Positions 14,999-23,328 of a stretch of DNA of 32,214 nucleotides are shown in pieces. The notes under the pieces were generated by a model. It was not told where the DNA came from. It searched no databases and saw only the letters and a program-made list of their open reading frames with translations. Position 1 is the stretch's first letter, and each line of letters begins with the position of its first letter. The DNA is from Motiliproteus sp. GTDB lineage: Bacteria; Pseudomonadota; Gammaproteobacteria; Pseudomonadales; Balneatricaceae. A program made the translations under genes and the position numbers. The stretch is from contig JAPHRD010000055.1 in NCBI GenBank assembly GCA_026196225.1, positions 1 through 32,214 on the forward strand. The letters run 5' to 3'.

Positions 14999-15934
14999 AT
15001 GAGTGAAATCGCCGAGATAATCTTAGCCGCAGGGCGTTCCGGCATCGAGCTAGCGCTGTTTGTCTTGCTGCCTATCATGATTGTAATGATGACGATCATG
15101 CGTCTGCTGGAAGCCAAGGGTGTATTGGAAGCGATTGTCAGAGTTGCAACGCCCATTTTGAAACCTTTCGGGATTCCGGGTCTTGGTGTGTTTGCCATGA
15201 TCCAGATACTATTGGTTAGCTTTGCCGCCCCCGTTGCTACTTTGGCGATGATGGACAGAGGAGGGATGTCCAAACGTCATATAGCAGCGACTTTGTCGAT
15301 GGTGTTGGCATTGGCTCAGGCGAATGTTGTTTTTCCCATGGCTGCGGTTGGATTGAATGTGGGCGTAAGTCTACTGATTTCATTGCTGTGTGGCATTTTA
15401 GCCGCGGCGTTGACTTATCATCTTTTCGGACGAAATCTGTCTGCTGAAGAGGATCCTCAAGCGGATAAAGAAGGGCCTCTTAACGACGGACCCACCGGTA
15501 TTCTCGGCATAATCAATCGGGCTGGCCGGGATGCATTTGATATTGCTATTGCTGCATTGCCGATGCTGGTACTGGCTCTAGTTATCGTATTTATTCTTCG
15601 CTCTGTTGGCTTCATTGAAGCCTTGGAAGGGGTGCTTGCTCCGGTGTTTGCCGCGCTGGGTATGCCCAGTGAAGTACTGCTGCCGATTATCACCAAATAT
15701 ATCGCGGGTGGTAACGCAATGATGGGGGTGACGGTCGAGTACATCCAGCAAGGCTTGATAAGCCCGCAAGAGTTCAATCGGCTGGCAGGATTTCTGATTC
15801 ATCCTTTTGATCTGGCAGGTATCGCTGTTCTGATTTCAGCTGGCCGCCGGGTGGCTTCGGTGCTTAAACCCGCACTTCTTGGTGCCTTTGTGGCCATTCT
15901 TTTACGTGCCGTTATTCACGGAATGATCTTTTAG
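14999..15934 (+). CDS. Nucleoside-recognition (Gate) domain membrane protein
   Basis: 311 residues, highly hydrophobic, with about eight to nine transmembrane segments arranged as two Gate (nucleoside recognition) modules, residues about 10-150 and 185-305. GIPGLGVFAMIQILLVSFAAP and IITKYIAGGNAMMGVT are characteristic of such proteins. The family is related to spore-maturation SpmA/SpmB and YjiH-like proteins and is usually annotated as a transporter of unknown substrate. ATG 14999 is chosen over an upstream TTG (14942), since AAGGA lies upstream and the protein then begins at the first helix. It ends 9 bases before the pseudouridine synthase gene, a likely two-gene operon. Confidence 0.8.
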   Translation: MSEIAEIILAAGRSGIELALFVLLPIMIVMMTIMRLLEAKGVLEAIVRVATPILKPFGIPGLGVFAMIQILLVSFAAPVATLAMMDRGGMSKRHIAATLSMVLALAQANVVFPMAAVGLNVGVSLLISLLCGILAAALTYHLFGRNLSAEEDPQADKEGPLNDGPTGILGIINRAGRDAFDIAIAALPMLVLALVIVFILRSVGFIEALEGVLAPVFAALGMPSEVLLPIITKYIAGGNAMMGVTVEYIQQGLISPQEFNRLAGFLIHPFDLAGIAVLISAGRRVASVLKPALLGAFVAILLRAVIHGMIF

Positions 15935-15943
15935 GTAATCGCC

Positions 15944-16654
15944 ATGGAGATCGACCCAGAAGAGGAAGTTAGTTTAGCCCCGTACAGACTGGTAGCCGAA
16001 ACAGAACACTTTGTGTTGATAGACAAAGCCCCCGAGATCAATTTTCATACCGAAGCTTCCCAGCTTGGCGTGGCCGAGCAACTTAAGCAGGATCTAGGAC
16101 TGGAACTGCTCTATCCTTTGCATCGTTTGGACAAAATGACCTCGGGCTTGCTGCTATTTGGCAAGGAATTGAAGTTTGCACACTGTCTTAATGATCAGTT
16201 TAAAAACCATCAGATCGAAAAGTACTATTTGGCGCTTTCCAATAACAAGCCCAAGAAGAAACAGGGGCTTATCCTCGGCGATATGGTCAAAGCCCGTCGA
16301 GGGAGCTGGAAATTGCAATCGAGTTTGGCAGATCCTGCTAAGACACTTTTTTTCAGCCGATCTGTTGCGCCGGGTCAGCGTCTATTTATTCTGCGGCCTA
16401 TCACCGGCAGAACCCATCAACTGCGTGTCGCTATGAAAAGTTTGGGGTCTCCTATTCTGGGGGATCTACGTTACGGTGGTAACGACGCGGACAGAGGTTA
16501 TCTGCACGCCTATGCGCTGGCTTTTCAATGGCAGGGACAACGATTTGAGTTTATCTGCGAGCCCCAGATAGGTGAGCAATTTGCTGGAGAGGATATAGCT
16601 CAGGCCGTGGCAGAACTTAGCCCACCATGGCAATTGCGTTGGCCCAAACGCTAG
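15944..16654 (+). CDS. RluA-family pseudouridine synthase (TIGR01621 type)
   Basis: 236 residues. The RluA signature is LHRLDKMTSGLLLF with catalytic D63, supported by KYYLALS (conserved Tyr) and RPITGRTHQLRVAMKSLGSPILGD (conserved Arg/His block). No S4 domain is present. The short length and sequence recall the TIGR01621 subgroup, whose rRNA/tRNA target is not established. AGGTAA upstream gives a good ribosome-binding site. It is probably co-transcribed with the preceding membrane protein. Confidence 0.88.
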   Translation: MEIDPEEEVSLAPYRLVAETEHFVLIDKAPEINFHTEASQLGVAEQLKQDLGLELLYPLHRLDKMTSGLLLFGKELKFAHCLNDQFKNHQIEKYYLALSNNKPKKKQGLILGDMVKARRGSWKLQSSLADPAKTLFFSRSVAPGQRLFILRPITGRTHQLRVAMKSLGSPILGDLRYGGNDADRGYLHAYALAFQWQGQRFEFICEPQIGEQFAGEDIAQAVAELSPPWQLRWPKR

Positions 16655-16728
16655 CTCAGGATTTACCTATAAGGATACAGATATTTTCGACTAACTTATC
16701 GAGAAGCAGATTCTGTGTATTCGTCTGG

Positions 16729-16977
16729 TTATGCTGATTCGTCCAATATAGTGAACGACAGGAAGGTGGTGAAAAGCCCCAGGGTGACGATAAAGGGCAC
16801 TATTGGATAGATGAGCATGAGCGTGCCTGTTGCGATCCATAGACTTTTAACGACCTGTTTTTTGGCAAGGTAGCGCTTGGTGGTCATGCGCCCCTGAGGG
16901 TGACGTTCATCCGCCGGCGAGTGCCTAAACAGTGCAGGACAATAAAGCAAAAGGGCGATATCGATTAGAGACAGCAT
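16729..16977 (-). CDS. Small membrane protein, hypothetical
   Basis: 82 residues from ATG 16977, which is preceded by AAAGG at good spacing; an in-frame TTG at 16998 is a poorer start. Two hydrophobic stretches are visible: residues about 1-15 (MLSLIDIALLLYC) and about 48-76 (SLWIATGTLMLIYPIVPFIVTLGLF). A basic middle (RMTTKRYLAKKQVVK) suggests an inner membrane protein with a cytoplasmic loop. No family is recognised. It is divergent from the solute-binding protein at 17131. Confidence 0.6.
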   Translation of the reverse strand: MLSLIDIALLLYCPALFRHSPADERHPQGRMTTKRYLAKKQVVKSLWIATGTLMLIYPIVPFIVTLGLFTTFLSFTILDESA

Positions 16978-17130
16978 GTAGCGGGCCTTTTCTATCAAAT
17001 CGTATCTTTTAATATAGCTGATGGATCCGGATATGGCTCAGGTGCCTGGCTTGTCAAAGGTCTTGGGTGCTGTTTATAGGCCAAACCTTGTGATAGAACT
17101 GTAGCATTTGGGCTAGAAAATCGAGTTGCT

Positions 17131-17925
17131 ATGATCAGGCGTCTGAGACCTCTCGTATCCCTATTAACCCTATTGGGTGTTTCAATCTTTGCCTCTGCAG
17201 AAAGTTCAGAGCAGCCGATCCGCTGGATCAGCGAGCATTACCCACCCTATAACTTTCAGGATGAGGGGGGGAATCCTCGTGGAATGAGTGTAGAGGTGGT
17301 GACGCATCTTTGGGATGTTTTGAAGCTGTCACCTAGCCAGCGGAAGATCGAATTTCTACCTTGGGCGAGGGGCTATGGTATCGTCCAGCGCCAAACTGCT
17401 TCAGTGCTATTTTCTACCACCTACACACCACAAAGGTTAGAACTTTTTGCATTTGTTGGCCCTGTATTTCCGATCAGAGTCGCCATTATTAGCCCCCGTA
17501 GTCGGGCTTTGTCGATCCTAAATATTGATCAGTTAAATCAACTGCGTATTGGTGTGGTACGTCGTGACATCGGAGAGCAGTTGCTGCTTGAACAGGGGGT
17601 CGACAAGAAAGCTATCGTTTCTACCAATTCGGTCAACCAGTTGATTAAGCTGTTGAAGGCTGATCGAGTTGATGGGATCGCATATGCTGAAGGCGTTACC
17701 CGCTGGACTATGGATAAACAGGGCGTTGATTTCCAAGACTATGAATCCGTCTACACCCTGCTGGAAGGGAAACTTGGCCTAGCATTTAACAAAGATACGG
17801 ATAAAAAGCTGTTGGGTCGGATTCAGCGTGAGATAGAACTGATGGAGAATCAGGGCACATTGGAGCGGATTAGCGATCGTTATCTTAAATCCTTAGCCAG
17901 CGGCTGGAAGATTCTATCGCAGTGA
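17131..17925 (+). CDS. Periplasmic solute-binding protein, SBP_bac_3 type, orphan
   Basis: 264 residues with a signal peptide (MIRRLRPLVSLLTLLGVSIFASA before ESSE) and a type-3 binding-protein fold: IRWISEHYPPYNFQDE, GMSVEVVTHLW, FSTTYTPQRLELF and LGLAFNKDTDKKLLGRIQ. No transporter genes are linked. It has the same general fold as the protein encoded at 13940-14680, though the two differ clearly in sequence. A TTGTCA...TTATAG pair at 17050-17078 is a weak promoter candidate. It converges on the end of the polysaccharide locus. Confidence 0.78.
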   Translation: MIRRLRPLVSLLTLLGVSIFASAESSEQPIRWISEHYPPYNFQDEGGNPRGMSVEVVTHLWDVLKLSPSQRKIEFLPWARGYGIVQRQTASVLFSTTYTPQRLELFAFVGPVFPIRVAIISPRSRALSILNIDQLNQLRIGVVRRDIGEQLLLEQGVDKKAIVSTNSVNQLIKLLKADRVDGIAYAEGVTRWTMDKQGVDFQDYESVYTLLEGKLGLAFNKDTDKKLLGRIQREIELMENQGTLERISDRYLKSLASGWKILSQ

Positions 17926-17963
17926 TAAAGAGCTGGGGATGGGGAGTGTCAAAAGCGGTTCAA

Positions 17964-19367
17964 TTACCGAGCACCCTTACCAAAGAAAATCACTTCACAA
18001 GTTTGAATCAGAATGATGGTATCTAGCAACAACGTATAGTTTTTTATGTAGTAGAGGTCGTATTGCAGCTTCTCCATGGCATCCTCTTCAGAGCTGCCAT
18101 AGTTATAACAGATCTGTGCCCAGCCGGTGAGTCCGGGTTTTACCTGGTGACGGTCACCGTAGTAGGGAATAGTTTCGGATAGGTCGCTCACAAACTCGGG
18201 GCGTTCGGGACGAGGGCCAATAAAGCTCATATCGCCTTTGAGAATATTGAAGAGTTGAGGTAGTTCATCGATTCGGTATTTGCGAATAAAGGCACCAACA
18301 ACGGTGATTCGATTATCATTCTGCATGGCCCAAACCGCACCGTCTTTTTCAGCGTCTTCGCGCATACTGCGGAATTTATAGATCTTGAAGTTCTCACTGC
18401 CGCGGCCAACTCGGATCTGTGAATAGAGGACGGCAGATTTAGGGCCACTTTCCAATTTAATTAGTAGCACAGTGATCAGCATCAATGGCCAGGTAAGGAG
18501 TACAAAGATCAAGCCAACGCTGATATCGAATAACCGTTTGAGTCCCCGGGCAAAAATACCGGTTTTACGATAGCCATCACCGTAAATTACCCAGCTTGGA
18601 TACATTAGCTTCAGAGGGATTTTTCCCGATTCCCGTTCTACAAATCCGGCAACATCAATGACATTGACGCCTGCGATACGGCAGCGATATAAAGCCTCCA
18701 TTGGCAATTTGCCTCGGCGTTGATCGGCGGCGACGACCACTTCGTCAATCTGATAGCGAGTAACGTATTCATCGAGATGATCAAGATCCACATGCAGTTG
18801 GTTCTCTTCGCAGATAGTGGTTTCGTCGTCGTTCATGTTGACATAACCCATCAGGCGGAAGCCTCTACGATCGGAATCTCGGCGCATTTTGTGATGGATG
18901 ATACTGGCACGTTGTCCGGCACCCAGCACTAAAATTCGTTTTTTCAACAAGCTAGTCTGGTCGATATGCATAAATAGATAACGCAGACCGCAGACGATTA
19001 GAAAAGATAGAAGTAAGGCAATACCAATCGCCTTGGGTTCGATATCCAGATAGGGAATGAAGTAAAACAACAGTGCTTGCGTGATGGTGGCTAAAAGGAA
19101 GCTCAAAAATACCCGCGCTAACAGTTCGGTTGTTTCGCCTCTCAATCGTGCATGGTAAAGCCCCATCGCCGCCATACAGACAAAGGTCACCATGACGAAG
19201 GTCAGACATTCGAAGCAGAAGAAGTGATCGATAAATGTGCTGTTGAAGGTGTTATCGGAATAGACTATTCCGATAAACAGGCACGACATCATCGCCAAGG
19301 ACTCAAGCAAAGCCAGGAAAATATAGGATTTACGTACTGATAGACGATTGAATCTTACTGTTGACAT
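17964..19367 (-). CDS. Exosortase-associated polyprenyl-phosphate sugar transferase (EpsB/WcaJ type)
   Basis: 467 residues. Four to five N-terminal transmembrane helices (about 15-135), a Rossmann-like middle region (KKRILVLGAGQRASIIHHKM) and a C-terminal bacterial sugar transferase domain (about 275-467, RGLKRLFDISVGLIFVLL, KFRSM, IRKYRIDELPQLFNILKGDM, GPRPERPEF, KPGLTGWAQI). This matches the TIGR03013 PEP-CTERM/EpsH-associated sugar transferases. They start repeat-unit synthesis by moving a sugar phosphate to undecaprenyl phosphate in the inner membrane. It is the last gene of the minus-strand locus, separated from wecC by 225 bases that contain a heptanucleotide tandem repeat, so it may have its own promoter. 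Confidence 0.92.
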   Translation of the reverse strand: MSTVRFNRLSVRKSYIFLALLESLAMMSCLFIGIVYSDNTFNSTFIDHFFCFECLTFVMVTFVCMAAMGLYHARLRGETTELLARVFLSFLLATITQALLFYFIPYLDIEPKAIGIALLLSFLIVCGLRYLFMHIDQTSLLKKRILVLGAGQRASIIHHKMRRDSDRRGFRLMGYVNMNDDETTICEENQLHVDLDHLDEYVTRYQIDEVVVAADQRRGKLPMEALYRCRIAGVNVIDVAGFVERESGKIPLKLMYPSWVIYGDGYRKTGIFARGLKRLFDISVGLIFVLLTWPLMLITVLLIKLESGPKSAVLYSQIRVGRGSENFKIYKFRSMREDAEKDGAVWAMQNDNRITVVGAFIRKYRIDELPQLFNILKGDMSFIGPRPERPEFVSDLSETIPYYGDRHQVKPGLTGWAQICYNYGSSEEDAMEKLQYDLYYIKNYTLLLDTIILIQTCEVIFFGKGAR

Positions 19368-19500
19368 TCTTCCTGAACCTAATTTTAGCTAACACACTAA
19401 TTAGCCGATCTCGTTCTTATATTCGGATTCGACGTTGACCGCTTTCGCCGACCTTACCAGCCTGTCACGATAGCATTTTCAAGTGAAAATATCATGGCAT

Positions 19501-19524
19501 TCTCTGGTCTCTGGTCTCTGGTCT
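19501..19524. repeat. Heptanucleotide tandem repeat (3.4 copies)
   Basis: TCTCTGG is repeated three times exactly at 19501-19521, followed by TCT. It lies 134 bases upstream of the sugar transferase start and 69 bases past the end of wecC. It is non-coding in both directions as far as I can see. Confidence 0.85.
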
Positions 19525-19528
19525 AACC

Positions 19529-19552
19529 GTATCGGCATTATCTGCCTGATAC
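19529..19552. repeat. Bulged hairpin downstream of wecC
   Basis: GTATC-GGCA (19529-19537) pairs with TGCC-t-GATAC (19543-19552), one base bulged, loop TTATC. It lies 41 bases beyond the wecC stop in transcription order. No T-run follows on the minus strand, so termination of the wecC transcript is uncertain. Confidence 0.4.
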
Positions 19553-19592
19553 TTAAAAACCAATTCGACCCTTTCGGAGATAATTGTCGATA

Positions 19593-20858
19593 CTATTTCC
19601 AGATACCTTTGGTGTCGATCAGTTTGCTGTTTTCGGGTAGCTCAAAAGCGTGTTCTTTGAATTCACGGTGATCTACCAGAACCACTGCTATATCCGCTTG
19701 TGATACTGCGCTTTGTAACGTTTCTAACGAGCAATTATCCCCAAGCGACTCAGGTAACGTATTTATATTGGGTTCTACAATAAGAATTTTTCCCGGATGG
19801 GTACTAGCAATCTCTTTGGTTATTTGTAGTGCGGGGCTTTCACGGAGATCATCAATATCGGGCTTAAATGAAATTCCGAAGCAGGCGATTTTGACGTCAC
19901 CAGCTGTTTTCTCGGGGTTTTCCATCAGATGTTGAGCCAGCTTTGCCTGAACCTTTTCTAGTACCCATTGGGGCTTACCGTCGTTAATTTCGCGAGAAAG
20001 AGCAATAAGTTTCGCTTCTTCAGGAGTGGAACTGACGATAAACCAGGGATCAACGGCAATACAGTGTCCACCTACACCGGGGCCCGGCTGGAGGATGTTT
20101 ACACGGGGATGACGATTTGCCAATGCGATCAGTTCCCAAACATCAATATTCAGCTTGTCACAAATGATGGAGAGCTCGTTGGCGAAGGCGATACTGACAT
20201 CACGAGAGGCATTTTCGGTCAACTTTGCCATTTCAGCGGTTCGCGCGTTGGTGATGACACATTCACCCATTAAAAAGGTTTTATATAGAGCGACACTGCG
20301 CTCAGAGCAGACGGATGTCATGCCACCAATGACGCGATCATTTTCCACTAGTTCCTTAACTACTTTCCCAGGTAAAACCCTCTCCGGGCAGTAGGCGATA
20401 TTGATATCCGCGTCTTCACCAATTTGATGAGGAAAGCTAAGATCAGGGCGTGCTTCTGAAAGCCATTGTGCTAATTTTTCGGTGGTTCCAACGGGCGAGG
20501 TTGACTCTAAAATGACGAGATTGCCTTTTTCCAATACAGGGGCAATGGAAAGCGCCGCTTTTTGGATGTAGCTCAGATCGGGTTGATGATTATCTTTAAA
20601 AGGCGTGGGAACAGCGATTAGAAAGGCATCTGCTGCTTCGGGAGTTGTTGTTGCTCTTAAAAAACCTTCTGAAACCGCTGCTTTTACAATCATATCCAGA
20701 TCAGGTTCGACGATATGAATTTGTCCACGATTGATAGTGTTTACTGCGAATTCGCTGACGTCTACGCCTATAACACCAATTTTACGCGAGGCAAACATTG
20801 CTGCAGTGGGTAATCCGATATAGCCCAACCCAATAACTGAAACTTTGTTAAATGACAT
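19593..20858 (-). CDS. wecC: UDP-N-acetyl-D-mannosamine dehydrogenase WecC
   Basis: 421 residues. It oxidises UDP-ManNAc to UDP-ManNAcA with NAD+. The N-terminal Rossmann motif VIGLGYIGLPTA (residues 8-19), the ESTSPVGTT block near 118-126 and the catalytic cysteine C266 in PGVGGHCIAVDPWF are all present, as is the C-terminal UDP-binding domain (ISFKPDIDDLRESPAL). ATG 20858 is preferred over ATG 20864, since AAAGGGA then sits at normal spacing. It is immediately downstream of wecB, its metabolic partner. The product implies an N-acetylmannosaminuronic acid residue in the polymer made by this locus. Confidence 0.93.
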   Translation of the reverse strand: MSFNKVSVIGLGYIGLPTAAMFASRKIGVIGVDVSEFAVNTINRGQIHIVEPDLDMIVKAAVSEGFLRATTTPEAADAFLIAVPTPFKDNHQPDLSYIQKAALSIAPVLEKGNLVILESTSPVGTTEKLAQWLSEARPDLSFPHQIGEDADINIAYCPERVLPGKVVKELVENDRVIGGMTSVCSERSVALYKTFLMGECVITNARTAEMAKLTENASRDVSIAFANELSIICDKLNIDVWELIALANRHPRVNILQPGPGVGGHCIAVDPWFIVSSTPEEAKLIALSREINDGKPQWVLEKVQAKLAQHLMENPEKTAGDVKIACFGISFKPDIDDLRESPALQITKEIASTHPGKILIVEPNINTLPESLGDNCSLETLQSAVSQADIAVVLVDHREFKEHAFELPENSKLIDTKGIWK

Positions 20859-20928
20859 ACACATTCCCTTTCTTAATTTGCCTAGCAGTCGTACGATGCA
20901 GCGATTATATTTGACTAGATTCTAAAAC

Positions 20929-22047
20929 TTAACGTTTGAGCAGGTCCTGAACAATTCTCTGACAGGCTTTGCCATCGCCATAAGGATTGTGGGCAAAGCT
21001 CATTTTGTCGTAGGCCTCTTGGTCGGTCAAAAGAGTGCTGGTTTCATCGATGATCTTTTCAGCATCGGTGCCGACCAGTTTCACCGTACCGGCTGAAACC
21101 GCTTCTGGCCGTTCAGTGGTGTCTCTCATCACTAGCACTGGTTTGCCCAGTGAGGGTGCTTCTTCTTGTATGCCGCCGGAATCGGTCAAGATAATTGAGG
21201 CTCGATCCATCAGATAAACAAAAGGTAGATAATCCTGAGGTTCTACCAAAAAGACGTTGTCTGTTTCACTGAGTAGCCTGTTTACCGGCTGCTGAACATT
21301 TGGATTGAGGTGTACTGGATAGCAGAATTGAACTTCTGGGAATCTCTCCGCAAGGGTTCCAATCGCCTTACATATTCTCTCGAAACCACCGCCAAAGCTT
21401 TCACGACGGTGGCCGGTAATCAGTACTAATTTTTTATTTTGATCAAGGAAAGAAAAGCGTTCGGCGAATGATTCAGACAGGCCGGTATCGCTTCGAAGTT
21501 TATCAACCACCTGCAATAACGCATCGATAACGGTATTGCCAGTGACGAAGATCTGAGAAGATTTAACTCCTTCATTGAGTAGATTTTGTTCTGCTCCCTG
21601 AGTTGGGGCGTAGTGTAGCTCGGCGAGGGCACCAGTTAATTTGCGATTGGCTTCCTCTGGCCAGGGGGAGTATAGGTTTCCGGTTCTCAGGCCTGCTTCC
21701 ACGTGACCCACACTAATCTGTTGATAGTATGCGGCTAGAGTTGATGCAAAGGTGGTGGCGGTATCACCGTGGACTAGGACATAGTCGGGTTTAAATTCTT
21801 GCAGAATAGGTTTCAGTCCTCTCAGAATTGCACAGCATACTTCTGTCAGGTCTTGTCCCGGTTTCATTAGATTAAGGTCGAAATCCGGATGGATATCAAA
21901 CAGGTTCAATACTTGGTCAAGCATCTCCCGATGCTGCGCGGTAACGCAAACTTTTGAGGTGATTGCATCTTCCTTGTCTAATGCATGAACTAGGGGGGCC
22001 ATTTTTATCGCTTCGGGCCGAGTTCCAAAGACAGTCAATACCTTCAT
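20929..22047 (-). CDS. wecB: UDP-N-acetylglucosamine 2-epimerase WecB (non-hydrolysing)
   Basis: 372 residues. It interconverts UDP-GlcNAc and UDP-ManNAc. Family features are [19 protein letters not shown] at the N-terminus, [13 protein letters not shown] near residue 110, [13 protein letters not shown], and [27 protein letters not shown] near 290. The two-domain GT-B-like length is normal for the family. It lies 45 bases downstream of the PLP decarboxylase gene and 70 bases upstream of wecC. Together wecB and wecC supply UDP-ManNAcA. Confidence 0.95.
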   Translation of the reverse strand: MKVLTVFGTRPEAIKMAPLVHALDKEDAITSKVCVTAQHREMLDQVLNLFDIHPDFDLNLMKPGQDLTEVCCAILRGLKPILQEFKPDYVLVHGDTATTFASTLAAYYQQISVGHVEAGLRTGNLYSPWPEEANRKLTGALAELHYAPTQGAEQNLLNEGVKSSQIFVTGNTVIDALLQVVDKLRSDTGLSESFAERFSFLDQNKKLVLITGHRRESFGGGFERICKAIGTLAERFPEVQFCYPVHLNPNVQQPVNRLLSETDNVFLVEPQDYLPFVYLMDRASIILTDSGGIQEEAPSLGKPVLVMRDTTERPEAVSAGTVKLVGTDAEKIIDETSTLLTDQEAYDKMSFAHNPYGDGKACQRIVQDLLKR

Positions 22048-22092
22048 TTTAGATTCACCAATTGGATAGTTTTAACTTAGCTTTAAATAGTT

Positions 22093-23325
22093 TTATACCA
22101 AAGCTTCAAGCGCATCGGGATGACTTAAGAATGCCGTCGGGCTAGCACTTAGTCCATAAGCACCTGATTGTTTGACCACGACAAGGTCACCGACCTCTGT
22201 ATGAGGTAAGTCCACTTGATTGGCGACGATATCCAGTGGGGTGCAGAGTGGTCCGACGATAGTAACTGTTTCCATATCATCCGAATCCATTCTGTTGCCA
22301 ATCAGTACGGGATAGTTTTTACGAATAACTTGTCCAAAATTCCCCGAATTCGACAGGTGGTGGTGTAGCCCACCGTCAGTAATCAAATACGTGGTGCCGC
22401 GGGATATTTTTCGTTCAAGAATGCTACACACATACACGCCAGCTTCTCCCACCAGATAGCGTCCTAATTCAATCACCAACTCAATATCTGGATGCTGGCT
22501 AGAGAATGCGCTAGCTTCAATTTCAAGATTGTTGGCAACCGCTTGTAGATCAAGGGGTTCCTCGCCGGGAAAGTATGGGATGCCAAGGCCGCCACCAATA
22601 TTGATAAATCGTAATTTAAGGCCGTGCTCTTCAATAAGTTGTTTGGCTAGTGAAATAACACCACTTTGGGCTTCACGCAATGCTTCTGGATTCAGATTTT
22701 GTGAGCCGGTAAAAAGGTGCAGGCCTTCCGGCTCAATATTGAGCTTTCTGGCTTCTTCCATCAGCAACGGGAACTGCTCGGTGTCGATGCCAAATGGTTT
22801 GGCACCCCCCGTCATTTTCATACCAGAGGATTTCAGTTCAAATTCGGGATTAATACGAACAGCGATTCGAGGCTTGAGATTAAGCGCTTGACCTGCTTTG
22901 GCTGCCTGCTTTAACTGCTCCAGTGATTCAACATTGAGGACGATACCTGCCGCTACCGCAGCTGTAATCTCATGGTAACTTTTACCGGGACCTGCAAAGC
23001 TTATATGTTCGGGCGCAGTCCCGGTATTGAGTGCTGTGTGCATCTCTTTTACGGAAGCAACATCGAGTCCATCGACCAAGCCGGCCATATGACATACCAG
23101 TGCGGGCATGGGATTGGCTTTGACTGCGTAATGCAGTTTTATTGACGACGGTAATGTATCCCGTAGTTCTTGAACACGCCGGCTTAACAGGCTTCGATCG
23201 TAGGCGTAAAAGGGGGTTTGGCCAACACGGGCGGCTAGCCGGCTTAATGGAATTTTGTTAAGGTAGATTTCATTTTCGCGCGTATCGTACCAGGTTAAGG
23301 CGTGCTGTTTTTTAGCTTTGATCAT
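22093..23325 (-). CDS. PLP-dependent decarboxylase, exosortase A system-associated
   Basis: 410 residues of the fold-type III (alanine racemase/DAP decarboxylase-like) family. The PLP lysine is K69 in LHYAVKANPMPAL. Other landmarks are HLFTGSQN, the glycine loop FINIGGGLGIPYFPGE, and a C-terminal VGPLCTPLDI...VVVKQSGAYG with the conserved Cys and Tyr. It corresponds to TIGR03099, found beside the acyl-CoA-ligase-like gene in exosortase A loci; substrate unknown. It starts 3 bases after the ligase gene ends, implying tight co-expression and perhaps a shared substrate. Confidence 0.93.
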   Translation of the reverse strand: MIKAKKQHALTWYDTRENEIYLNKIPLSRLAARVGQTPFYAYDRSLLSRRVQELRDTLPSSIKLHYAVKANPMPALVCHMAGLVDGLDVASVKEMHTALNTGTAPEHISFAGPGKSYHEITAAVAAGIVLNVESLEQLKQAAKAGQALNLKPRIAVRINPEFELKSSGMKMTGGAKPFGIDTEQFPLLMEEARKLNIEPEGLHLFTGSQNLNPEALREAQSGVISLAKQLIEEHGLKLRFINIGGGLGIPYFPGEEPLDLQAVANNLEIEASAFSSQHPDIELVIELGRYLVGEAGVYVCSILERKISRGTTYLITDGGLHHHLSNSGNFGQVIRKNYPVLIGNRMDSDDMETVTIVGPLCTPLDIVANQVDLPHTEVGDLVVVKQSGAYGLSASPTAFLSHPDALEALV

Positions 23326-23328
23326 GGC

